64,000 bases of DNA from Fragum whitleyi (GCA_948146395.1 OX411544.1:57155642-57219641), one strand, 5' to 3'; shown: positions 24,001-34,972, counted from the first letter of the stretch. The notes: a model not told the origin generated them from the sequence alone. Numbers and translations: made by a program.

Positions 24001-24658
24001 GGTATGGAATATAAGCTCCTTTTCAAGATTTGGTAAAGCTCATAGGAGAGTTAAAGTGGATAGATTCCTTGATATTAAAGCTATCTAAAACAATGTTTCA
24101 ACTAGCACATCTATTCCTAATAGTGAAAAATTTTACAGTCATTTAAAAATCTATCCATAGATTCTGGAAATATTGCCAAGACAAAATAGGAAAGACTGAA
24201 AGACAAAGATTTAAGACTTGCTTTACCCCCCTCTTAATCAGGGCCCTTAATTCTCTACAATTCCTGAAACCTACAGATGCCAGGTTACAAGAATATTACA
24301 CCTTTTCAAAATATAGCTTTATGATGCTGTACATTTATGAGATAATGGATAAGGTTTGATGCCCAAATAATCTGTTTATGAGCAGGCTGGTGAGAGGTCA
24401 TAAAATGATATTGTTTATTAAATATTAGACAACTTGTCTGTCTAACCACAATTAAAGGGGGTATAAAATGAAGTAATCTGCCCTTTGTAATGACGTTTGC
24501 ATAGGTTAAGTCTGCATCAAGATTGCTTTAATTTAAACCGCAATTTCAGGATAACGTAGATCTATCTCAAAGCAGACTAATAGGGCCCACAAGCTTCGTT
24601 CCAGTTCTGGAAACTGTTTGCGAATGAAGTTTGATTGTGACTTTGAACTTCATGACAA
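24001..24658. other. Spacer
   Basis: No gene or repeat recognised. Confidence 0.35.
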
Positions 24659-24825
24659 AACAAGAGGACCCTGAGGGCCCTAAATTGCTCACCTGAGTGA
24701 TGTTTTAATAATGTTAAATGTCCCGGAGAAGATCAAATGCAGTCGATTATTTAGTAGTACAAAGTGATACAAGAGGACCATGATGGTCCTAGAGTCTCTT
24801 TGATCACTGGGACATCACATCAATA
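24659..24825 (+). repeat. Two composite-element heads in series
   Basis: The head at 24659 is AACAAGAGGACCCTGAGGG then TTGCTCACCTGAG. The head at 24769 is AAGAGGACCATGATGGTCC (AGGACCAT/ATGGTCCT stem) and runs into CACTGGGACATCACATCAAT. The second is the family G head also seen at 50481; its body resumes at 26536 after the inserted element. Confidence 0.75.
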
Positions 24826-26535
24826 AACAAGAGGGCCGTTGGCCCTGGGTCGCTCACCTGAGAAAAAAGCTTCATTACCTAGGTATGTCCATGCAACCAC
24901 AGAAAAAGAGATTTTCACTTATTCAATCAGATAACATTTGAAATAATCCTTCCCCCCTCTGCTCCTCCCCTAGTCATTATTTATTTAAGCTTTTTTCATA
25001 AAAGGTCTGTGATCAGCTAATCTATGCCAGATATACGGGGCTGAGTCTTAGACTTTTAAAGTTTTCTTTAATGAGTTGATCAATCCATGTCAAATATAAA
25101 GGCCGTAGGGACTCAAAATTCTCAACAAAGCACCCCCCTCCCCCAAGATGCTCTGCACCTGGTGAATCTACAGTCATGATTTTAGATAATTCAATTAATG
25201 TCCATAATTATGCTGATCATCCATACCAATTTTCAAGTCTGTAGGACTCCTGGTTCATTAGAAGAAGTTTAAAGATTTCAAAAATGATCAAAAGTACTAC
25301 CCCCTCCCAAAGACACTCAGCACCTGGTGACCCTACAGTCATGATTTTAGCTATTTCAATTAATGTCAATATATTGATCACCCATGACAATTTTCAAGTC
25401 TGTATGGTTCCTGATCCAGAAGAAGAATAAGGTTAAAGATTTCAAATTTGATCCAAAATACTATCCCCTCCCCCCTAATGCTCCGCATCTGGTGGCCCTA
25501 CATTCATGATTTTAGCTATTTTATTTTAGATCCATATGCTTATCATCCATGCCAATATTGAAGTCTGTAGGGCTCCTGGTTCATTAAAAGATGAAGGTTA
25601 AAGTTACAAAATTTTCACAAAAGTACTATCCCCTCCCCCAGGTCCTCTGCACCTGGTGGCATTACAGTCATGATTTTAGCTATTTTTATTAAGGTCTATG
25701 AGCTGATCCTCCATGCCAATTTTCAAGTCTGTAGGGCTTGTGGTTCAGAAGAAGAAGAAGGTTAAAGATTACAAAATTTTCACAAAAGTACTACCCTCTC
25801 CCCCCTGGTGCTCCGCACCTGGCGAATCTACAGTCATGATTTTAGCTATTTATATAAAGGTCCATATGCTGATCATCCATGCCAATATTCAAATCTGTCA
25901 GACTCCTGGTTCAAAAGAAGAAGAAGGTTAAAGATTACAAAATTTTCACAAAAGTACTACCCCCTCCCCCCTGGTGCTCCGCACCTGGCACACCTGGCAG
26001 CCCAAAAGATATGATTTTAGCTATTTTTATTAAGGTCTATGAGCTAATCATCCATGACAATTTTCAAGTCTGTAGGGCCCCTGGTTCCGAAGAAGAAGAG
26101 GCTTAAAGATTACAAAATTTACCCAGAGTACTACCCCCTCCCCCCTGGTGCTCCACACCTGGTGGCCCAAAAGATATGATTTTAGCTATTTTTATTCAGG
26201 TCTATGAACTGATCATCCATGCCAAGTTTTAAGTCTGTAGGACTACTGGTTGAGAAGAAGAAGAATTTTAAAGATTTTCTTTAAATTTCACCTTTTGTTG
26301 CCATAGCAACCAGAGTTTTTCATGGATTTCAATTCTTTTAGCTATTTTTGAAGGGGACCACCTAAGCAACATTTCTGTAAAATTTGGTGTTAATTGGCCT
26401 AGTAGTTTAGGAGGAGATGTTGTTTAAAGAAATTGTTGACGGACGCCGGACGACGGACGACGACCGACGACTGACGCCGGAGGAAAGGTGATCACAATAG
26501 CTCACATGAGCACTTCGTGCTCAGGTGAGCTAAAA
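24826..26535 (+). mobile_element. Composite tandem-core element, family E (7 x about 165 bp)
   Basis: The head AACAAGAGGGCCGTTGGCCC has a perfect AGGGCC/GGCCCT stem, then TCGCTCACCTGAG. Monomers are marked by GCACCTGGTG at 25155, 25320, 25485, 25649, 25815, 25981 and 26155. A GACGGACGACGACCGACG tract is followed by the tail hairpin GAGCACTTCGTGCTC and AGGTGAGCTAAAA, complementary to the 5' CTCACCT. Overlapping frames at 25713-26106 come from the repeats. Confidence 0.9.
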
Positions 26536-26624
26536 AGGCAGATGTCATAAAGAAGATAATTTCTACTTAAAATTCTGACAATGTTTCATGATAATTGGAC
26601 CATATTTGTGGCTTCTAGAGTGTA
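26536..26624 (+). repeat. Family G element body, cut by two insertions
   Basis: GGCAGATGTCATAAAGAAG continues the head at 24769 and matches 54018. It ends at GCTTCTAGAGTGTAAACAAG where a family C element begins. Confidence 0.7.
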
Positions 26625-27683
26625 AACAAGACTAATAAGCCATGAATGGCTTGAGTCGCTCCACAGGCTTGAAATTCTTGTAATAGCAAATCAAAGTTTT
26701 GACTTGATTTTTATACATTTTTGTTCTACTGATGTTGAAATGATTTTCAAAGTTTCGACTTTATAACATAAAGAGAAATGACCTCCACCCATAAAATACA
26801 TATTTTTCACTCAATGACAATGATTTTTGGCTGCATGATAACTGGCCACCCAAGGATCATACTAATGAAATTTGATTGATATACATCAGTTACATTCTGA
26901 GAAAATGATTTTCAAAGTTTCCATTAAATAACATATAGAGAAATGACCTACCCCATTAAAAACAAATTTTTCACCCAATCACAATAATTTTTGGTACACT
27001 GACAAAGGGTAACTCAAGGATCATTCCAGTGATTTGATTGATATCCATCAATTACATTCTGAGAAAATGATTTTCAAATTTTCCACTATATAACATAAAG
27101 AGAAATGACCTCCGCCAATAATATACCTATTTTTCATCTGATCACAATAATTTTTTGTAGACTGATAAAGGGTAACCCAAGGAGCATTCATATTAAATTT
27201 GGTTGATATCAATCAGTTAGTTTCTGAGAAAATGATTTTCAAAGTTTCCAATATATAACATATAGAGAAATGACCTCTGCCCATAAAATACATATTTTTC
27301 ATCTGATCACAATAATTTTTTGTAGACTGATAAAAGGTCACCAAAGGAGCATTCATGTTTAATTTGGTTATTATCTATCAATAAGATTGTGAGAAAATGA
27401 TTTTCCAAGTTTCCACATTAGAACCTGAGAAAAGTCACTTTTTACCATATTTGGAAATTAGCCACGCCCATTAAATCCATGTTTTTCATTGGATCAAAAT
27501 TTCTTGAACAACTTTGAAAGAGGGTCAACCAAGGATCATTCCTGTGAAGAAATTCATCCAGTTCTGAGGAGAAGATTTTTAAAGAAAAAGTTTACAACTG
27601 GACACACAGATGGACGGACTGACGCACAAGGGACACAATGCCATGACAATAGCCCCCGTGGCTTTCAGCCAGTGGAGCTAAAA
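26625..27683 (+). mobile_element. Family C composite element
   Basis: The head has a perfect AAGCCAT/ATGGCTT stem, then GAGTCGCTCCACAGG. About five 165 bp monomers with GAGAAATGACCTCC follow. GATGGACGGACTGACGC precedes the tail CAGTGGAGCTAAAA, complementary to the 5' GCTCCAC motif. Confidence 0.88.
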
Positions 27684-27890
27684 CCTGTCATTAAGGTCCC
27701 TTTTCCCGTGATATGACATGGATCCTTTCCATTTCAGCAATTTTTACATGGAACCACTCAAGGAATATTTCTGCCAAGTTTGGTTGATTTAATTTGACTC
27801 AAAAGTTTAGGAGGAGATGTCCTTTAAAGAAATTGTTGATGTTGTTGAGGGACAGACGAACAGATGGACTCAGGACAAAATTAATCCACC
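27684..27890 (+). repeat. Family G fragment, 3' part
   Basis: TTAAGGTCCCTTTTCCCGTG and TTTAGGAGGAGATGTCC lead to GACAGACGAACAGATGGAC. No tail hairpin is seen. Confidence 0.55.
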
Positions 27891-28049
27891 GCCAATATTT
27901 GTCATTAATATGTGTTAAATGAGAAATTAATTTATTATGATGGATAATTATGAAATCTAGTCAATTTTAATCAAATTTATATCAAAGATATGCTGACCAT
28001 ACTTATTCAACTTGGAAAAAGACAATCTGCTGACAACGTTGAAATTTCG

Positions 28050-28130
28050 ACGGTTCAGCGCAAAACGATTGTGAGTGCCTATAAATTATAGGCACTTACA
28101 AAAATATTGCACTTATCCATCAATTTCAAG
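28050..28130. repeat. Hairpin-family unit
   Basis: CAGCGCAAAACGATTGTGAG and TATAGGCACTTACAAAAATA form imperfect arms, as at 4023 and 34333. The flanks 27891-28049 and 28131-28577 hold nothing recognised. Confidence 0.55.
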
Positions 28131-28577
28131 ATTCAAGAACCAAGTTGGCTGATACATTGTAACGAAGTCACAGAGAAAAGGTGTGAAAAACTTATATACG
28201 CATTATAACTATAACAAAAGGTGTGAAAACAAACTATTGTTAAGTATGTAGAAAGTTGACATTACTCTAGAAATTGCCTGTCCTTTACTTACGTTGTTTT
28301 GAACGACAAAAAAATTAAATATAGATAAAGCGTTTAATTTTGGCATTAAAGTAAGATGCACGAAAATAAATCAACGCCAATAAATCGAAAAACCGCCAAA
28401 TGTGGACACCGCCAATATAAAGCCGTTTACAGTAATTTATCAGAGTGAATAATAAGTAATATTATCCCTTTTGCATGTGTTTTTACGTGCAAAGCCAAGT
28501 AAGCTTATCAAATGTTCGCCATGCATGGCTTTTGCATCCTTTAAGGAAGGGCAAGTTTTATAGATTACTAAGAATAA

Positions 28578-28816
28578 TGAGCCTGTGTGTGACATTTCCA
28601 ACAATTATATATGTGCATGATATACAGACGATGCGCAGCGTAGGTAACAACGAAATGCAATAAGAATATATGCTGACCATCTGAAGGGCATCTAGACCAT
28701 ATCTATCTATATAGGGGGTAGTGAAGAATCTGGTCAGACTGTGTGGATGCACAGGCTGATCCGAGTCTTGACGTAGTGCAGATGAGAAATTTTTGGAAAT
28801 GTCACCCACAAGCTCA
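28578..28816. mobile_element. 239 bp TIR MITE, family L
   Basis: Left end TGAGCCTGTGTGTGACATTT and right end complementary (GAAATGTCACCCACAAGCTCA region), about 30 bp TIRs. An intact partner lies at 32956-33195; half copies are at 36640 and 40155. Confidence 0.82.
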
Positions 28817-28919
28817 ATTACATGTACAATCAAAAAGTGTATATCAAAATGACTAACTCTCAAAAGGAACGGTGACATTGATTCCGCAACAGCCAAACCA
28901 AAGTACAAGGACACATTAA

Positions 28920-29299
28920 CTCACCTCAGCTATTGAGCATTTCTGGAATAACTATTTCAAGTTCCAATTATGGTAATAAATATTTTCTCTAATTGTCCGT
29001 GGACAAGTAAAAGATGATTTTCTACTTGTCCATGATCAAAATGAACTTGTCCACAAAATAAGAAAATAGAGGAAATTTAAGAAACCCATTTTCTTCATCA
29101 AAAACAATGTTCTCTACCCTTTGCTTTAAATATTAGGCTTATTAATCTCATGGATCCATCTAGTGCCATTCCAAGATTTGCCCTGGTAATTACTTGGCCT
29201 CAGACAAGTTGCCTTGAAAACTAGACTTGTCTGCAGGTGGAAAGCCAATGTCAGACTAGTCCAGCATAGTAATCCCTCATCCCTGCTTCAGTAGCAAAA
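28920..29299. other. Spacer between the family L MITE and the pseudo-exon
   Basis: No supported exon. TTGTCCATGATC and TTGTCCACAAAATAAG-type short repeats only. Confidence 0.3.
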
Positions 29300-29345
29300 G
29301 ACCAAGCACTAGGACACACTAGGCTTGTCTCAGACATTTCATTAT
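29300..29345 (-). pseudogene. Decayed duplicate of the 30010-30150 exon (fragment)
   Basis: On the minus strand about 40 nt (GTGTGTCCTAGTGCTTGG and flanks) match the middle of the exon 700 bp away at roughly 80%. The match covers the part of that exon encoding YLGQAYCVLVLG. Here a TAG replaces the TAT codon of AYC, so it cannot be translated through. It is most simply an old local duplication of the exon. Confidence 0.55.
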
Positions 29346-29399
29346 TTTTTAATTTAACTCAAGCTGTCAAGAAGAGGACTAATACTTCTATCAGTCCTA

Positions 29400-29996
29400 A
29401 TCGTAAGTTGTTAGAATTTGTATAAAGCTTTATGTATCCAAGTCACTTTGCTATTCAATTTTCAGACAAATTTCATGACCTTGACCTTTGAAATTTTACC
29501 TAAAACAATAGAGGACTTGCTTAGACCTTTAGCTTAGTCATCCATTGTATAATGTTTTGTGATTCTAGATCACATGGATATTGAATGAGAGTCCAGAAAT
29601 GTTTTTAGACAAAGTTGAATTGTTACCTTGACCCTTAACCTGCATAATCCAAAACAATAGGGCATTTCTTTGGGTCTTTGATAAGGTTTCATGACTTTAA
29701 GTAACTTGGTTCTTGAGTTCAAGTCTTGAAATGACAATAGCCGGCTGGCCTTTCAGCCAGTGGAGCTAAAAAAGAGTCAGACAAAGTTCATTTGCGACAA
29801 AGACTCTCAAAACCCCAAAACAAAAGGGTACTTCCTAGGGTCATAGGCAACAAGTGTATAAAGTTTCATGATTTTAAGTTCTTGAGTTAGCATCCAGAAA
29901 TAAAAAGACTACAGACGGACAGATTGACAGACAGATGGATGGACATGGTGACACCATAAAACCCTCTACTTTGTAGGTGGTGGGAGGCATAACAAT
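29400..29996 (+). mobile_element. Degraded composite element with microsatellite
   Basis: CATGACCTTGACCTTTG blocks and TAAAGTTTCATGATTTTAAG occur at least twice. A stray tail (AGCCAGTGGAGCTAAAA) sits at about 29752-29770. GACGGACAGATTGACAGACA ends the core at about 29918-29945. Confidence 0.55.
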
Positions 29997-30009
29997 TACA
30001 AAGACTTAC

Positions 30010-30150
30010 ACTCCACAAGACATGTGGTGTTGGTCCTGAAGTCCTAGGCCAAGCACTAGGACACAATACGCCTGTCCCAGATATTTCTCTGCAGCTTGTA
30101 GCTTCACTAAGGAATCAGCATAGGCTTGTTTCTCAGATAAACTTGGCTCA
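30010..30150 (-). CDS. PPP1R36: Internal exon, PPP1R36-like (protein phosphatase 1 regulatory subunit 36)
   Basis: A 141 nt minus-strand exon with strong borders: TATTCCAG before it and GTAAGT after it. It starts with one base completing a codon and ends with two spare bases. The 46 full codons read EPSLSEKQAYADSL, an amphipathic stretch, then KYLGQAYCVLVLGLG and DQHHMSCG. The hydrophobic helix followed by a glycine pair and QHHMxCG is what I associate with the PPP1R36/PPPI_inhib family, a testis/cilium-linked binding partner of PP1; this rests on memory, not a search. The downstream exons expected to carry the rest of the domain were not found in 1-30000. Upstream candidates lie on the same strand. 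Codon use is unlike the AT-rich flanks. No alternative family came to mind. Confidence 0.6.
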
Positions 30151-30224
30151 CTGGAATAGACAGAGAAAACTGTTACATCATTTCTGAATGTGATTTGAAA
30201 TAGGCAGTGTTAATTTTTTTTTTA

Positions 30225-30585
30225 AATACTATTCAGTTTATATTGCTTGAGTGACCACTCCTATTTAGTGACCACTTATATGAAGTGACCATAATACAAT
30301 TCCCTTCACCATAAGCAAAATTTCTGAAAAAGTGGACATTCTTAAACAAAAAATTGTTAATCATTGAAACTTATGTTGTTTGGCCCCATAAGAATCGTCT
30401 AAATGATAAACTTATGGGTTTGAATATCCTAGGATTCAGTTATAATTATGTGAAAATCCAAAAACATGCTACATCAAAATGACCTGCCTTTATCACAAAA
30501 TATTGTATTAAACATTTGTTCCCATAAGTGATAGCTTTTTTGTGGTTCACTAATGTCACTTAATGCAAGTTTTAGTGAACATAAG
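30225..30585. mobile_element. About 360 bp TIR element, family CC
   Basis: Ends CAGTTTATATTGCTTGAGTG and GCAAGTTTTAGTGAAC, with GTGACCACT-type motifs near both. The interior has AAAGTGGACATTCTTAAA and TCCTAGGATTCAGT. A second copy lies at 49933-50292 and carries a fuller central palindrome around GTCTCATTGAGAC. Confidence 0.75.
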
Positions 30586-30609
30586 TATTAGTATAAATAT
30601 AAGTATTTA

Positions 30610-32299
30610 CAGGGTTCCCATGCTTCAGCAGTTCCAGAATTCCCTGACTTTTCCCTGACATTTCCCTGACAAGAAAGTGATTTTCCCTGACATTTAATGG
30701 ATTTTTCAGCATATGAAATTTCTCAAAGTAAGACAAAATATACACTTCAAAAACAGTCCTTTGACACTGATTGAACATGCGATTTTTCTGATTTCTTGTA
30801 AAAACTTTGCTAAATTTTGATTGATTGGTGAATAGTAATCATAATTCAAGAATATCAAATGTATTGTGATGATTACTCTATATCGTTTCTGGATAGTGAT
30901 GTCAACATCAAGTTATGCAAAAAGTGACTTTCTCTTTCAGCGAGTGCAATTTCAAATTCACTGGACAGTCCTGATAGCTCTCCATTATGTTGTGGATGGA
31001 ATGCCACAATTTGATTGCTTTTGAAATTGAACGTCTAGGCACATGGCTATAATGAAAACATGTCAAGTAAACGGAGGAACAACGGACATAAAGTTATTGG
31101 TCTCTACAATGCAGGCTCTTTAAGACAAGCTATTACAAATTAATTTGTTGTTTACAGACAGACTATCTCACACTTCTGGCACCGCTATAACGTGACTCAT
31201 AGCGTTATGTATAAAGTCAGATCAGTCTGACCCTGGATAACAATGTTCGTCCAGGATGTCGAATACTGTAACGATATTTGGGATATTTTACTCTTACTGT
31301 CATTTAAACAGCGACTCAGGTCTCCAGTCAGAGTAAGATTTCCTGTCAGATAGTGTGGAACCAGATACGAGAGGTCGAGTTTGCCAATGTAGGACATGAG
31401 GGACATAACGTCCTTAATCAACGTTTCTGTTACAAGTCTTTGGTCAAAAAAGTAATTGTGTTTTATTACAGTTTAACGATACATTGACTTCATCTGTTTT
31501 GATTGAGTTTACAAACACATATAGATATTATAGTCCAAGTTGAAAGTCTGGAAATAGATCAAATGTCAAAGAACTTTTTTGAAGAGTATATGTCATGTAT
31601 ATAATACTTACATTGCACAAAATGCAGTTTAAGTGTTGAAGTGAAAGTAATTATCATTTAAGCAAATCAAGGACCAAGAAAAAATCATTATAAATTCAGC
31701 TTTCCTCATATTTCTATTCCAATCATGATTGTCAAATCTAAAGCTTACAAACCTCATATTTGTATCATAACTACTAATGGAAATGTGACAAACTTCTTCA
31801 ACATTTTTGACACCATCAGACAGATTTGCAGAAAGAATTGAGGCTTGATTACAATGATACCATCATGTATCAAGATGTGCCAGTGCTAAATTAATGAATT
31901 TAAATTATCAAATCATCTTACCTACACATTGTAGTGAGGATAAAAGTCTCAAGTTGTTGTATATAGTACAATCTTAACTCGTAACATGATTCATTGAACC
32001 TCAAAACTGGAACTATCATACAAACAATGATAGATGAATGAGCTTAAGGACATAAAATACTCTAAAATGAGACATTAATTAGCTCTTTCAGTTGAGAATT
32101 TGGTGACAAACTGCCTTCGTGTTAAATACTCCTGAAATGAAAAATTCCCTGACAGTCTTTTCAAAATTCCCTGACATTTCCCTGACTTTTGTCTTATTTT
32201 GCAAATTTCCCTGACACTCAACAAAATTCCCTGACATTTCCCTGGATTTTTTCCAAAATCCATTTTTCCCTGACTTTTCCCTGACGCGTGGGAACCCTG
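30610..32299. mobile_element. 1.69 kb TIR element, family K (TIR CAGGGTTCCCA)
   Basis: The left end CAGGGTTCCCATGC is mirrored by the right end GCGTGGGAACCCTG, and both ends contain clusters of TTCCCTGAC units (right end far richer). ATTTA directly flanks both sides (30605-30609 and 32300-32304), a candidate 5 bp target duplication. The interior is not repeat-rich. The CAGGG...CCCTG termini are hAT-like, but an 8 bp duplication is not present. No complete transposase is visible. Confidence 0.7.
31197..31433 (-). CDS. 75-codon frame inside element K, unrecognised protein
   Basis: On the minus strand an open stretch reads from just after a TTGTAACAG acceptor-like site: TLIKDVMSLMSYIGKLDL, then VPHYLTGNLTLTGDLSRCL and WTNIVIQGQTDLTLYITL, then TGA. 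Its base composition and mixed residues look more protein-like than other frames in the window. I do not recognise a family. It may be an exon of the element's own protein, a host exon captured by it, or chance. No donor is evident. Confidence 0.3.
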   Translation of the reverse strand, partial: VTETLIKDVMSLMSYIGKLDLSYLVPHYLTGNLTLTGDLSRCLNDSKSKISQISLQYSTSWTNIVIQGQTDLTLYITL

Positions 32300-32655
32300 A
32301 TTTAGGTAGTTTGAGTTTACAAGCCTGATCATTGGCGTTTCCTAAAATCGTATTCTGTATTGCTCAGTGCAACATACTAATTACACATGCATGAGGCTTG
32401 CAAGTGCTACTTTATCTTAAAAACAGGAAGGTCAACCGCTGTCTTTGAACAATATGCATTAACTTACAATTTTTTCAGATTTTATCTGTATATCTGTAGG
32501 GAAATATGAAATATTATTCTAATCATGTCAAAAACAGTAGATGAACTTTTCCTATGTTGCTTCTGCCTTTAAATTATTACCTGCAAATCCAACATGCAAA
32601 ATTACATAACGAAACTGACATGCTTGACTATATATAAATAATTATGGACTCTTTC
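32300..32655 (-). other. Spacer with a possible 26 nt micro-exon at 32468-32493
   Basis: On the minus strand ATATTTCATATTTCCCTACAG is a strong acceptor and GTAAGTTAATG a strong donor around 26 nt that is open in only one frame (IQIKSEKI). Phase does not join to the 30010 exon directly. It may be coincidental. Confidence 0.2.
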
Positions 32656-32890
32656 AGTGCTGATGACAAAAAAAATACAAAACTCTTAGAAAAATGCTTC
32701 TAGAGTTATTCAACTTAATTGTGCTCGTAAGGAAATCTCTTGTGATAGTGAACATATAACATGCCAAGTTTCAAGAAATGTCCCTTTGGGAAAAACAGAG
32801 ACAAAATGAAAACTGAAGTTTTTCACAAAATCTATTAACAATGCCCATGAAAATCACATCACCAACACCAACACCAACAACACAAAGATG
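32656..32890 (+). repeat. Degraded composite-element fragment (family R)
   Basis: TAACATGCCAAGTTTCAAG, AGAGTTATTCAACTT and ATGCCCATGAAAATC match 34973-35245, 44690-44850 and 46715-47050. Confidence 0.5.
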
Positions 32891-32955
32891 ATGTCAACTA
32901 GAGGCTGTAGGTTTTTTTTCTTTTGTTCCTTAACAATCTTGCTGAAAAAGACATA

Positions 32956-33195
32956 TGACCCTGTGAGTGACATTTTCAACAATTTCACATGTGCGCAATG
33001 TTAAGACTCAGGTCAGCCTGTGCAGCCGCACATTCTGATCAGAGTCTTCACTATGCACTATATAGATAGCTATGGTCTTAATGCCTCTTCAGGTGGTCAG
33101 GATATATTCTTATTGCATTTTGTCATTGTCTATACTGCTCAACCCCTGAATATCATGCACATATGAAATTGTTGGAAATGTCAAGCACAGGCTCA
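32956..33195. mobile_element. 240 bp TIR MITE, family L
   Basis: Left end TGACCCTGTGAGTGACATTT and right end GGAAATGTCAAGCACAGGCTCA region. The same length and interior motifs (CAGGTCAGCCTGTGCA; ATTCTTATTGCATTT) as 28578-28816, which reads in the opposite orientation. Confidence 0.8.
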
Positions 33196-33200
33196 TATGG

Positions 33201-33370
33201 GATCTGTCATGAGATTTTGTTTGATAAAGGCTGATCTGAACCCTGGAGTCTAGAATAGAAATGTTATCAAGTGACCCAAGCAATGTTATGGCCTTGGCTC
33301 GCTTTATAACGTTCCTATCCTAAACTAGGTTAAAAACAGCCCTTCTCAAACAAAATCTCATGACAGATTC
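33201..33370. mobile_element. 170 bp foldback MITE
   Basis: Arms GATCTGTCATGAGATTTTGT and ACAAAATCTCATGACAGATT. It abuts the family L MITE on its left with only a few bases between. Confidence 0.78.
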
Positions 33371-33586
33371 TTTTCTCACATTAACAACATTTTGAATGCT
33401 AAAAAACAAGGTTTTTTTTTAACGCTCTCATGACAAAAATCCTGTGAAAAAAAATATGTAAGATGAGATCATGATGATCTCATTTCAAATGTGATTCTAC
33501 CCATGTTCAAGACAAATACATCTAAGATGGCTGCATAATGTAATCCATGTTTAAATTTAAGCAATTTCGAGGTTAAATTGCCAAGA

Positions 33587-33655
33587 AAACATTGTTGGAA
33601 AAGAAGAAATTGCTTTTGACAGGCAATTTCTTCTTTTCTACAACCTTTTCCATTT
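33587..33655. mobile_element. Short foldback MITE
   Basis: AAGAAGAAATTGCTTTTGAC facing AGGCAATTTCTTCTTTTCT, near-perfect arms. Same family as 56310 and 58608. Confidence 0.8.
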
Positions 33656-33873
33656 GGTAATGTAAATTTTAGTATTTGAAAGGCAATTATTTTTCAAAAC
33701 TGGACAGATTTTAAATACTAAGTAAGTACTGCCATTAACTACAGGCTTGAAGGACCTACTGCATGGTAACATCCACCAGTCCTCCCTAAAATCCACAAGT
33801 CTCGGGCCCGAGGACTGGTGTTAGTGTTGATCCCTGTTCTTTATAGAAGAACAGGGGAGTCATTTGAGATATT

Positions 33874-34188
33874 TCATCTGCCAAGACCATTAAAGCCAGG
33901 TAATACCCCCATCATTCTAGGTTTTATCAGCAACAAAGGACAAAATATTTTATTTATTCTTACACTTTGCAAATAAGATTTGTTTCTTTTGTTTTTAGAA
34001 TGGGGTTTATAGCAGCACTCATAATAATTCTTAGTCATATTGTGGCAGTTGGAACATCTGAAAATGAATTCCTGGCTGGTATTTCTTGCTCTAGTTCCAC
34101 AATTATAATCTTTTCTTAGCTTCCAGCAATTATCCAACTTAGGTATTACAATGTTTTCAAATAACTTACTGAGTATTAAACAAAACAA
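33874..34188 (-). CDS. 104-codon frame with Cys-rich segment, unrecognised
   Basis: The middle reads DYNCGTRARNTSQEF, then FRCSNCHNMTKNYYECC and KPHSKNKRNK. It contains CxxC, a CC pair and a following His, which could be a zinc-binding knuckle. The C-terminal half (from about QSVRINKIF) looks like ordinary AT-rich sequence. No splice-border pattern was settled. It could be a relic of a zinc-ribbon or transposon protein, or chance. Function unknown. Confidence 0.22.
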   Translation of the reverse strand: MFCLILSKLFENIVIPKLDNCWKLRKDYNCGTRARNTSQEFIFRCSNCHNMTKNYYECCYKPHSKNKRNKSYLQSVRINKIFCPLLLIKPRMMGVLPGFNGLGR

Positions 34189-34230
34189 ATCTTCAATTTA
34201 TCGATATATCTCAATTAAATTTTGATCAAC

Positions 34231-34330
34231 AGTTTGGTGTATGAGATCATGAAGAAGAGGGTCTGCTTTGAGACCAAGAGATCAGGAGTTTGATTCCCAG
34301 GAGCCAACATTGATCTTGGTTCTTTCATAT
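34231..34330 (+). repeat. tRNA-derived SINE-like fragment
   Basis: GGAGTTTGATTCCCAGGAGCC resembles a tRNA B box with T-arm; an A-box-like GTATGAGATCATGAAG lies about 45 nt upstream. It directly abuts the palindrome at 34333. Confidence 0.4.
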
Positions 34331-34332
34331 CA

Positions 34333-34404
34333 ATGGCTCAGCACAAAACAGTTGTAACTGCCTATAAGCATATAGGCAGTTACAACTGTTTTGCGCTGAG
34401 CCAT
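34333..34404. repeat. 72 bp palindrome of the hairpin family (34 bp arms)
   Basis: Arms ATGGCTCAGCACAAAACAGT... and ...ACTGTTTTGCGCTGAGCCAT, 34 bp each with a single mismatch and a 4 nt loop (AGCA). It is the best-preserved member of the family at 2100, 4023 and 28050. Confidence 0.9.
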
Positions 34405-34727
34405 CGATGTAGGCCCACACAATCAGTGCCAGTACTTATGTATTCTCCAGGAAGCAGAATCAAGAGGGGTTAATCAGGGTGAGCTTACCTAAATTGTAAC
34501 AACTTGTTTCCCAAATGATGAAAAACAAATAGGTTGAAAGAAATTTTATACAAATGTATTGAAGATTTAACTTGGCTTTTTTCTTGTCAAAATAGAAAAA
34601 AAAATGATCGCATACAAAAACCCTATCATAAATATATGTATACATGGTAAAGGATGACTACTTGAAGATGAAAGGCTGCATGTCTGAGCCAAGTAGCAGT
34701 AAATCACAGGTAATATGAAACTGAAAA

Positions 34728-34896
34728 CTAAACATTCTTCATCAGGCCTTTGAGCCTCTCAAAACTAGGTATCCTGCATAATATCATAATTTGTCTGACA
34801 ATTTGGTCCTTAATACTTCTGTTGAATCTTGCTTTTTTCAGAAGCAAAGAAAAACGATCAGACCGCATGTAATTTTTTACACAGTCTAATAATCCT
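34728..34896 (-). CDS. Candidate terminal exon, 55 codons, unrecognised
   Basis: After a CGCCCTTTAG acceptor-like site the minus strand is open for 55 codons to TAG: GLLDCVKNYMRSDRF, SLLLKKARFNRSIKDQ, IVRQIMILCRIPSFERLKG, LMKNV. It is basic and helical in character. A weak alternative donor lies just before the stop (AAT then GTTTAG). One base is needed to complete the first codon. It resembles a real C-terminal exon more than random sequence, but I do not recognise the family. It may belong to the same gene as the upstream candidates. Confidence 0.4.
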
Positions 34897-34972
34897 CTAA
34901 AGGGCGTTTCAACTTAGTTAAAATTAATTTATGTATTGTATCAAGCAATACTGAGAATACAATTTAAATAAA

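Noticed and set aside
28558..28914. 118-codon minus-strand frame
   Set aside because: Most of it lies in the family L MITE; the partner MITE at 32956 does not keep the frame.
34647..34709. Plus-strand ATG frame (MVKDDYLKMKGCMSEPSSS) ending at a CAG/GTAATA donor
   Set aside because: Only 21 codons, opposite strand to the other candidates, and no continuation was found.
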